From positions 86,545 to 150,544 of the forward strand of contig JAPLKA010000110.1 in the NCBI GenBank assembly GCA_026388315.1: DNA of 64,000 bases. Direction: 5' to 3'. Within the stretch, counting starts at the first letter, position 1. Every line of letters starts with the position of its first letter. Shown piece after piece: positions 56,846 to 64,000 of this stretch. The position numbers and the translations under genes are program-made. Under the pieces are notes generated by a model. It did no database searches, was not told the origin of the DNA, and saw only the letters and a program-made list of their open reading frames with translations. Source of the stretch: Pseudomonadota bacterium. Lineage in GTDB: Bacteria; Desulfobacterota; Syntrophorhabdia; Syntrophorhabdales; Syntrophorhabdaceae.

Positions 56846-58657
56846 ATGACTACCGTTACCAGGAATGCTGAACCGGTGGTTACCCGCATCAGCGGTCCCA
56901 TCGTAACCGCTGTGGGTATGTACGCAGCGCAGATGTACGAAGTCGTGCAGGTAGGCAGTCTGGGCCTGGTGGGAGAAGTCGTGCGGCTGGTTGGCGATCA
57001 TGCCACCATCCAAGTCTATGAGGACACCACTATGTTGAAGCCCGGAGCGCCGATCCGGTGCACGGGCGCGCCCTTGTCCGTGTGGCTTGGCCCCGGACTG
57101 GTCGGCAGCATTTACGACGGCATTCAGCGTCCGTTGCCAGGCATTCAAGCTCGTAGCGGCGCCTGGATCCGTCGCGGTGAAAAAGTGGACCCTCTGGACA
57201 CCAAGAAGCTCTGGACCTTTGAGCCACTGGTTAGCTCCGGTGAGATGGTGAGCGCCGGTCAGGCCATAGGCCGGGTCGTGGAGACACCGCTGGTCAATCA
57301 TCTGATTATGTCGCCTCCGGATGTGAGCGGCACCGTGTGGTCCATAGTCGACAAAGGGGATTACAGACTCCTCGATACCCTTGCCATTATCGAGACTGAA
57401 ACGGGCTCCCGTGACGTCACTATGCTTCAGCGGTGGCCTGTGCGGGTACCGCGTCCCATTCGCGAACGATTACGTATCACCGAACCGCTGATTACAGGAC
57501 AACGCATCATTGACACCTTTTTCCCCATCGGCAAGGGTGGCGCCGCGGCCATTCCGGGCGGATTCGGCACTGGAAAGACGATCACCCAGCACCAGCTCGC
57601 AAAATGGTCAGACGCCGAAATCATTGTCTTCATCGGTTGCGGGGAGCGGGGCAATGAAATGACTGATGTGCTCCGTGAGTTTCCGGAGCTTAAAGACCCC
57701 CGTTCCGGTCGGCCTCTGATGGAACGGACCATCCTCATCGCCAACACCTCGAATATGCCTGTGGCGGCGCGGGAAGTATCCATCTATACCGGCATTACCC
57801 TGGCCGAGTATTACAGGGACATGGGCTTCAGCGTGGCGGTCTTTGCCGACTCGACCAGCCGCTGGGCAGAGGCCCTGCGCGAACTGGCCGCGCGGTTGGA
57901 AGAGATGCCCGCGGAAGAAGGCTTCCCGGCGTCGTTGCCCACCCGGCTTGCGCAGTTTTATGAGCGCGGTGGCGCCGTAACTACGCTTGCGGGCGAGCAG
58001 GCTTCCGTGAGCATCGTGGGCGCCGTCAGCCCACCCGGCGGCGACTTTTCCGAACCCGTCACTCAGCATACACGCCGCTTTATCCGTTGTTTTTGGGCCC
58101 TCGATACGGAACTGGCCAATGCGCGACATTATCCTTCAATCCACTGGCTGCACTCGTATTCGGAGTATGTGGAGGATGTAGCTTCCTGGTGGAAGAAAGA
58201 GGCTCCCGACTGGATCGATCTGCGCACGGAGGCCCTGACTCTCCTCCAACGGGAGGATCGTCTCCAGCAAATCGTTAAGCTGGTGGGACCCGATGTCCTG
58301 CCCGACGGGCAACGCTTGATCCTTTTTATCGCCGAGATTATTAAAGACGGTTTTCTCGCCCAAAGTGCTTTTGACGAAAACGACATGTATTGCACACCTG
58401 AACGGCAGGTTATGCTCCTGCGCATTATTCTTACCCTCTATCGCAGGGGCCGGGACTTAATTCAAGGGGGTGTTCCGTTGGCGCGAATCCGCTCTTTAGG
58501 CTGTGTGCCCCACTTACTGCGGGCAAAGACGGCTTTTGGTAACAGAGAACTTGGAAAGCTTACGGAGCTGGAACGGAGGATCATGGAGGAGACAGAAACA
58601 CTGGCAAAAGAGTATACCAAGGAGGCTACCCTAATATGCACGCCACTTTTGACGTAG
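56846..58657 (+). CDS. V/A-type ATPase catalytic subunit A
   Basis: 603 residues from ATG 56846 (ggaggag upstream). P-loop GGFGTGKT (about residues 237-244), followed by [16 protein letters not shown], and catalytic-domain [14 protein letters not shown]. The bulge domain typical of A subunits is present (about 115-190). Confidence 0.95.
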   Translation: MTTVTRNAEPVVTRISGPIVTAVGMYAAQMYEVVQVGSLGLVGEVVRLVGDHATIQVYEDTTMLKPGAPIRCTGAPLSVWLGPGLVGSIYDGIQRPLPGIQARSGAWIRRGEKVDPLDTKKLWTFEPLVSSGEMVSAGQAIGRVVETPLVNHLIMSPPDVSGTVWSIVDKGDYRLLDTLAIIETETGSRDVTMLQRWPVRVPRPIRERLRITEPLITGQRIIDTFFPIGKGGAAAIPGGFGTGKTITQHQLAKWSDAEIIVFIGCGERGNEMTDVLREFPELKDPRSGRPLMERTILIANTSNMPVAAREVSIYTGITLAEYYRDMGFSVAVFADSTSRWAEALRELAARLEEMPAEEGFPASLPTRLAQFYERGGAVTTLAGEQASVSIVGAVSPPGGDFSEPVTQHTRRFIRCFWALDTELANARHYPSIHWLHSYSEYVEDVASWWKKEAPDWIDLRTEALTLLQREDRLQQIVKLVGPDVLPDGQRLILFIAEIIKDGFLAQSAFDENDMYCTPERQVMLLRIILTLYRRGRDLIQGGVPLARIRSLGCVPHLLRAKTAFGNRELGKLTELERRIMEETETLAKEYTKEATLICTPLLT

Positions 58658-60075
58658 AAGATCGGGGATTGCAGTACGTCGGTGCCTCGCGCATCGATGG
58701 ACCGTTGGTTGTGGTGGAACGGATTTGTGATGTAGGCTACGATGAAATTGTTGAGATTCTCGATTACGCCGGTCGTCCCCGTCTTGGCCGCGTCCTTGAT
58801 ATTTCTGAAACCCAGGCCGTGGTGCAGGTTCTCGAAGGAACAACAGGCCTCTCGAACCAATCCTTGCACGCCCGCTTCCTGGGGGAAAGTTTTCGCCTGC
58901 CCGTTTCACGGCAGATGTTAGGCCGCGTATTCGATGGCCTCGGCCGTCCGGCCGACGGTGGTCCGGCTGCGTTATCCGCGGAGCGGCGCGATGTGAATGG
59001 AATGCCCATAAACCCTTATGCCCGGCGTTATCCGCGGGAATTCATACAGACGGGTGTGTCGGCTATCGATGGGATGAATGCATTGGTCCGCGGCCAGAAG
59101 CTGCCAGTCTTTTCCGGAAACGGCCTGCCTCATGACCGCGTGTCCGCTCAGATCGTACGGCAGGCGCGCCTGCTGGAAGAAAAGGTCGAGTTCTCGATTG
59201 TCTTTGCCGCCATGGGCGTGAAGCATGATGTGGCCGAGTTTTTCATCCGTAACTTCCGGGATTCCGGCGCCCTTGCTCGCGCCGTCATGTTCTTTTCCCT
59301 GGCCGATGCGCCGAGTGTGGAGCGCCTTCTCACCCCGCGGGTCGCCCTGACCCTGGCGGAACACCTGGCCTTTGATTGCGGCCAGCACGTACTGGTGCTG
59401 CTGACGGATATGACAAATTACTGCGAAAGTCTGCGCGAAGTGGGCACAGCCCGGGGCGAAATCCCGGGCCGCAAAGGTTATCCGGGCTATCTCTACTCGG
59501 ATCTTGCCAGCATCTACGAGCGTGCCGGTCGCATCGAAGGCTCGCCGGGCTCGATCACTCAAATACCCATTCTGACCATGCCCTCGGACGATATCAGCCA
59601 TCCTGTACCCGATCTCACCGGCTACATCACCGAAGGGCAGATAGTGTTGGATCGCGATCTGTTTCAGCGTGGTGTTTACCCGCCCATTGCCGGCCTTCCA
59701 AGCCTGTCGCGTCTGATGAAGGATGGTGTGGGCAAAGGCTACACCCGGGAAGATCATCCGATTCTCGCAAGCCAGTTATTCGCGTGCTATGCCTACGTCA
59801 AGCGGGTGCGGGGGCTGGCCGATGTCATCGGCGAAGAGGAGTTGAGTACACTCGACAAGCAATACCTGAAGTTCGGCGAAGCCTTTGAAATGCGTTTCCT
59901 GAACCAGGGCGAATACGAGAATCGGTCTATCGAGACTACGCTCGAACTCGGCTGGGACGTGCTGTCAACATTGCCTAAGGATGAGTTACACCGCGTGAGC
60001 GACGCCCTGTTGAAGAAATACTACCATGAGAAAGAGGAGATTCCTGTCTGTGCGACCCCGCTTCAGGGGGCGTAA
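58636..60075 (+). CDS. V/A-type ATPase regulatory subunit B
   Basis: 479 residues. [20 protein letters not shown] with a degenerate P-loop (no GK[ST]), then [15 protein letters not shown] and arginine-finger region [15 protein letters not shown]. Overlaps subunit A by 22 bases. Confidence 0.95.
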   Translation: MHATFDVEDRGLQYVGASRIDGPLVVVERICDVGYDEIVEILDYAGRPRLGRVLDISETQAVVQVLEGTTGLSNQSLHARFLGESFRLPVSRQMLGRVFDGLGRPADGGPAALSAERRDVNGMPINPYARRYPREFIQTGVSAIDGMNALVRGQKLPVFSGNGLPHDRVSAQIVRQARLLEEKVEFSIVFAAMGVKHDVAEFFIRNFRDSGALARAVMFFSLADAPSVERLLTPRVALTLAEHLAFDCGQHVLVLLTDMTNYCESLREVGTARGEIPGRKGYPGYLYSDLASIYERAGRIEGSPGSITQIPILTMPSDDISHPVPDLTGYITEGQIVLDRDLFQRGVYPPIAGLPSLSRLMKDGVGKGYTREDHPILASQLFACYAYVKRVRGLADVIGEEELSTLDKQYLKFGEAFEMRFLNQGEYENRSIETTLELGWDVLSTLPKDELHRVSDALLKKYYHEKEEIPVCATPLQGA

Positions 60076-60092
60076 CCGGGTAGAATGGTTCT

Positions 60093-60731
60093 ATGGGAAA
60101 GCTGAACATCGCACCGACCAAATCTAATTTGCTCGTGCTGAAACGACAGCTTGCCTTCGCCGAAGAGGGCTACGACCTCCTCGAGCAAAAACGACAAATC
60201 CTTATCTTTGAAATGATGAGCCGCCTGAATCGTGCCCGTGATGCCGAACAGAACGCTGCTGAAGCCCTTCGCCGTGCCTTTGCAGCCCTCCGTGAGGCCC
60301 GGTTGGATGGAGGATCCGAAGCCCTCGACCGGGCTGCTCTCGCTGTGAGGATGGATCACCGGGTGGATGTCTCGGACCAGCACTTGATGGGTATCAAGAT
60401 TCCCCACGTGACGGTGCGAACGGAGCCGGTCAGCGTCCAGTTTGGTGTGGGTGGAACTTCGGCGAATACTGATGATGCCATGAGCCGTTTCGTTGAAGTG
60501 CTTCCCCTTCTTGCGGAATTGGCGGAGCTGGAAAATGCCGTAATGCGGCTGGCTCAGGAGCTTCGCAAGACCCAACGGCGTTGCAACGCACTCTCCAAGA
60601 TCTTTATGCCAGACTACCGGGAAACGATCGGCTATATCACGGGTTCACTGGAGGAACGGGAACGCGAGTCCTTCGTTATCCTGAAAATGATTCGAGATCG
60701 CCTTGCGCAGTCACCCTCCGAGAACGCCTAA
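60093..60731 (+). CDS. V/A-type ATPase central-stalk subunit D
   Basis: 212 residues, long antiparallel coiled coil: KLNIAPTKSNLLVLKRQLAF at the N-terminus and RRCNALSKIFMPDYRETIGY at the C-terminus, as in all D subunits. Last gene of the operon. Confidence 0.94.
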   Translation: MGKLNIAPTKSNLLVLKRQLAFAEEGYDLLEQKRQILIFEMMSRLNRARDAEQNAAEALRRAFAALREARLDGGSEALDRAALAVRMDHRVDVSDQHLMGIKIPHVTVRTEPVSVQFGVGGTSANTDDAMSRFVEVLPLLAELAELENAVMRLAQELRKTQRRCNALSKIFMPDYRETIGYITGSLEERERESFVILKMIRDRLAQSPSENA

Positions 60732-60831
60732 GTGTCCTTCCGGTAAGCCTGCGTGAATTTATTCCCCCACATGCAGTAGCAGGCAAAGACTTGCAAACTT
60801 CTGTTTCCCTGTTCTATCCTTTTTGTGAAGT

Positions 60832-60865
60832 TTGACATTGACAATATCCCAATTTTATATATAGT
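60832..60865 (+). promoter_or_regulatory. promoter(s) of the livJ-like gene
   Basis: Two overlapping TTGACA boxes (60832-60837, 60838-60843). The first has TATATA (60856-60861) at 18 bases; the second has TATAGT (60860-60865) at 16. Confidence 0.6.
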
Positions 60866-60917
60866 TGATTTATATGCAGTTAAATTACACAAAACGTAAC
60901 GTTATAAGGATAATAGA

Positions 60918-62036
60918 ATGATAAAAGTACTTATAACAGTTCTCTGCGCCACTCTATTCTTTGCAGGAACCATCGATGCAGCAGATAAAAATGTACTCAA
61001 GATCGGTTTTGTCGGTGGTCTGACAGGGAAAAGCTCCGACCTTGGAATCCAGGGACGAAACGGCGTCACATTGGCCGTTGAAGAGATTAACCGGCAGGGA
61101 GGCATCAACGGCAGACCATTGCAACTGATTACAAAGGACGACAAACAGGACCCGCAGACAGCCCTAAGGGTGGATCGGGAACTGATTGTCGAAGAGGTTG
61201 TTGTCATCATAGGCCATATGATCAGCGCCATGTCTGAGGTTGTGCTGCCCCTTATTAATGAGAAAAAAGTCCTCATGATCAGCCCTACGACAAGCATGAA
61301 CAAACTGGCAGGGATCGACGACTACTTTCTGAGGGTGATGAATCCCAGCATACATTTAACCAACCTTAAGGCGGACTATGCCTACCGGAATCTGAAACTG
61401 CGCAGGATGGCTGCTGTCTACGACCTCTCCAACCGCGCCTATTCAGAGGACTACGCAACGAACTTCAAGTCGGAGTTTGAGCGCCTGGGAGGCAAGATTA
61501 TCACTGTGGACACTTTCAAGGCAGGATATGATGTCAGCTTCAAGGACCTTGCGAAAAACATTCTCAGGGCAAGACCGGACGGACTGCTCATTGCCGCCGG
61601 TGCGGTGGATACGGCGATGATCTGTCAGCACATCCGCATGACAGGATCGAAGATACCTATCCTTATCAGCGGCTGGGCGCAGACGCCGGATTTGCTGAGA
61701 CACGGCGGCCCTGCCGTGGAAGGGATTATCGCCACCGAGTATGTGGACTACGATAGTACTGCGAAATCCTATGTAGAGTTCAGGGAAAGATACCGGGCCC
61801 GTTTCGGCGATGTTGAGCCCACATTTGCCGTGGTAATGGGGTATGAAGCCGTCATGGTGGTAAAAGATGCCCTTTCCAGAAACCCCGATCCGAAACAACT
61901 GAAGGAAACGATCCTGAAACAGAAGATCTTTAATGGGCTGCAGGGGGCTTTTGAGATCGACTCCTATGGCGATGCAAAGCGAACGGCCTATATCGTGACG
62001 GTCCGCAAGAACAGATTTACGATCGTAAATAAATGA
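60918..62036 (+). CDS. periplasmic branched-chain-amino-acid-type binding protein (LivJ family)
   Basis: 372 residues, signal peptide (1-21, FAGTIDAADK), type I periplasmic fold: KIGFVGGLTGKSSDLG, GVTLAVEEINRQGGINGR, ALRVDRELIVEE. No permease genes follow; its stop overlaps a sensor-kinase start by ATGA, so it may act as the ligand-binding partner of that kinase. Confidence 0.88.
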   Translation: MIKVLITVLCATLFFAGTIDAADKNVLKIGFVGGLTGKSSDLGIQGRNGVTLAVEEINRQGGINGRPLQLITKDDKQDPQTALRVDRELIVEEVVVIIGHMISAMSEVVLPLINEKKVLMISPTTSMNKLAGIDDYFLRVMNPSIHLTNLKADYAYRNLKLRRMAAVYDLSNRAYSEDYATNFKSEFERLGGKIITVDTFKAGYDVSFKDLAKNILRARPDGLLIAAGAVDTAMICQHIRMTGSKIPILISGWAQTPDLLRHGGPAVEGIIATEYVDYDSTAKSYVEFRERYRARFGDVEPTFAVVMGYEAVMVVKDALSRNPDPKQLKETILKQKIFNGLQGAFEIDSYGDAKRTAYIVTVRKNRFTIVNK

Positions 62037-64000
62037 AGAAATTTACCTTCAGCCTCAGGAACATCCTCATCTTCTCCTTTATTCTCCTTGGAGGACTGCC
62101 CATCCTTGTGATGGGATTTATTGCGATCAGGCTCATCAGTGCGGATATCGACCGGGAGGTTCGAGCGAAGAATCTGCTTATAGCCCAATCGCTTTCCTCA
62201 GGGGTGCAGGCCTTTCTCGACGATTCACTTTTCACCCTCAGACTGATTGAAGGTACCATCATAAAGAAGCAATACATTAAGAAGAATGAGATCAACAGCT
62301 ATCTGGACGATATCCTGATAGTCCACCTCGAATTTGACTCCGTCGCGATTCTGGACGAAAAAGGGACCGTAAAGTTTATGGCCCCTTATAACCAGGATGT
62401 TATAGGCATGAATCTTTCGGGTCAGGCGTTCTTCTCTCGTGTCCGTCAGTACGGGCTACCATACTGGTCTTCGACCTTCATCTCCCTGCAGACAGGGAGG
62501 CCGACACTCACACTTGCCATTCCTGTAGAAGGAGGCATAATTGTCGGGTATCTCAACCTCGCAACGCTCAATGCCATCACCGACAAGGTGTGGGCGGGAA
62601 GGTTGACATATGCCCTCATAATAGACCAGGAAGGAACCATAATTGCTCACCCTGATCGCAACAAAGTCTCGGAAAGACAGAACCTGAGACATCTGAAATT
62701 CGTCGGACAAGAGAGACAAACATTGCAAGGGAATTTCACATACAGGGAAGATGGCAGGAGCTATTTGGCAAGCCTGTCCAATGTGCTTCAAACGCAATGG
62801 ACAGTAATTGTTACAGTACCCGCTGACGAGGCGTTTGCGGCCGCTATCCGCGTGAGAAACCTTTTTGCCGCGGGAGCGGCCATAGTTATTCTTCTTGCTT
62901 CTGCAATTGTTTTTCTCAGTGTGCGAAAGGTTTCAAATCCTCTTTCGCAGCTCGTCCGGGATGCCCGCCGGATTGCGGACGGACACTATATTGTTGAAGA
63001 GAAACCCTCGGCTTACAAGGAGATTGATGAACTCGCAGACAATTTCCACCGGATGGCAGGGGCTATTGAGAGCCGGGAGAAGGCGCTCAAGGAAAGCACG
63101 GTGACGCTCCATGCATTTTTTGATGCCGTGCATGAAAGCATGGTGCTTATTGACACAGAGGGCATAATTCTATTATCAAATATGGTGGGTGCCCAAAGAT
63201 TAGGCAAGGACGTTCACGAATTTGTCGGCACCTGTCTTTATGACCATTTTCCTCCGGACGTTGCAGGATACAGAAAGGAACAATGCGATAAAGTTATTGC
63301 TACAGGCGAACCGGTTTATTTTCAAGACAAGAGGGCAGGGAGATTTTTTGAACAGCATTGTTTCCCTGTTTTTGATGGGCAAGGAAAAGTGTCAGGGGTA
63401 GCGATCTTCGCAGAAGAGATCACCGACCGCAAGCAGGCTGAGGAGGCGCTGCGCAAAGAAAGAGACTTCAACTCCAGCCTTATTGAATCCTCTCCGGTGT
63501 TTTTTGTCGCCATAAACAATGACGGTACAACGAAGATGATGAACGAATTTATGCTTCATGCCCTTGGTTATACCCTTGAAGAGGTAATTGGCAAGGATTA
63601 CCTCGAAACCTTTGCCCCCGATACAGATAGAGAAATGATCAAAGAGATTTTTTCCATACTGGTTAATCAAGCTCGGCCAACAGTAAACGAAAACAGGGTG
63701 CTGACAAAGGACGGTAGAGAGTTGCTGGTGGAGTGGCACGGCCGCCCAATAATGAAACCTGATGGCGGTTTTGATTTTTTCTTTGGCGCAGGCGTGGACA
63801 TCACCGACCGGAAACGCCTTGAGGCACAGCTTATCCAGGCACAGAAGCTGGAATCCATCGGCATCCTTGCCGGAGGCATTGCCCATGATTTCAACAACCT
63901 CATGACGGTTGTCCTGGGGAATGTTCAACTGGCAATGATGGGGCTGCCGGCGGATCATACATCATACCCCCTCCTCCGGGCCGCTTTGCAATCTGCCGAA
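62033..64000 (+). CDS. PAS sensor histidine kinase, 3' end outside window
   Basis: At least 656 residues, frame open to the window end. Helix (9-30), dCache-like periplasmic domain (about 35-270), second helix (about 275-300), HAMP (VSNPLSQLVRDARRIADG), two PAS domains (about 360-470, 480-600) and a dimerisation box with phospho-acceptor His in GGIAHDFNNLM. The ATP-binding domain lies beyond the edge. Its second PAS end and the first PAS protein at 5832 share near-identical stretches (CLYDxFPPDVA). Confidence 0.92.
   Translation, partial: MKKFTFSLRNILIFSFILLGGLPILVMGFIAIRLISADIDREVRAKNLLIAQSLSSGVQAFLDDSLFTLRLIEGTIIKKQYIKKNEINSYLDDILIVHLEFDSVAILDEKGTVKFMAPYNQDVIGMNLSGQAFFSRVRQYGLPYWSSTFISLQTGRPTLTLAIPVEGGIIVGYLNLATLNAITDKVWAGRLTYALIIDQEGTIIAHPDRNKVSERQNLRHLKFVGQERQTLQGNFTYREDGRSYLASLSNVLQTQWTVIVTVPADEAFAAAIRVRNLFAAGAAIVILLASAIVFLSVRKVSNPLSQLVRDARRIADGHYIVEEKPSAYKEIDELADNFHRMAGAIESREKALKESTVTLHAFFDAVHESMVLIDTEGIILLSNMVGAQRLGKDVHEFVGTCLYDHFPPDVAGYRKEQCDKVIATGEPVYFQDKRAGRFFEQHCFPVFDGQGKVSGVAIFAEEITDRKQAEEALRKERDFNSSLIESSPVFFVAINNDGTTKMMNEFMLHALGYTLEEVIGKDYLETFAPDTDREMIKEIFSILVNQARPTVNENRVLTKDGRELLVEWHGRPIMKPDGGFDFFFGAGVDITDRKRLEAQLIQAQKLESIGILAGGIAHDFNNLMTVVLGNVQLAMMGLPADHTSYPLLRAALQSAE

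Overview
The window reads as chromosome of a strictly anaerobic, Gram-negative bacterium, most likely a Desulfobacterota (former Deltaproteobacteria) sulfate reducer or syntroph. The grounds are a dsrMKJOP membrane complex, a CooS-type CO dehydrogenase, a siroheme-decarboxylase-like AhbA/B protein, HydE, a NifU/NifS pair, hgcAB and selenocysteine usage. The assignment is an inference from gene content.

0-5.8 kb: a 5'-truncated bioB, then a MarR regulator with a clear promoter and operator, overlapping hgcA and followed by hgcB (corrinoid protein and ferredoxin of mercury methylation). Next is an open frame with two in-frame UGA codons that encodes an organomercurial lyase (MerB) homologue. 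Both UGAs fall exactly on the catalytic cysteine positions. Then comes an AhpD-like protein with UGA in its CxxC motif. Each UGA is followed 17-20 nt later by a hairpin with GGU in its loop, the layout of a bacterial SECIS. A fourth such gene, a rhodanese-MoeB/ThiF fusion, lies at 31.3 kb, and the selenium-linked protein YedF is at 7.7 kb. I read 1.1-4.7 kb as a possible mercury/selenium locus and the best candidate here for an undescribed system.

5.8-18 kb: a PAS protein with a frameshift, yedF, then a long minus-strand sulfur/cofactor run: hydE, a PP-loop thiolase, a bioB relic, nifU, nifS, cysE, a PLP transsulfuration enzyme, thiE, thiS, thiG, thiH. 18-31 kb: a phospholipase-D lipoprotein, a CusABC-type metal efflux system with a YtkA-like protein, an HD-GYP protein, an FtsX-type ABC exporter with a DUF2318 protein, and a divergent Rrf2 regulator. 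31-41 kb: the Sec MoeB-like protein, polA, an AhbA/B-like protein, a TPR lipoprotein, an EamA transporter, a zone of parB relics, a MazF-type toxin-antitoxin pair and an intact parB-like gene. 41-47 kb: dsrMKJOP (minus strand), with a four-helix-bundle gene inserted between dsrM and dsrK inside inverted repeats. 47-50 kb: cooS and an MFS transporter. 50-61 kb: a complete V/A-type ATPase operon. 61-64 kb: a LivJ-type binding protein overlapping a sensor kinase that runs off the window.

The window is full of small repeats: heptanucleotide-period arrays in at least five sequence families, some read in frame inside genes; a roughly 145-bp GC-rich element at V-ATPase junctions and before cooS; and parB-derived fragments that each carry a different perfect palindrome at the same place. 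No rRNA, tRNA or CRISPR array was recognised by eye.
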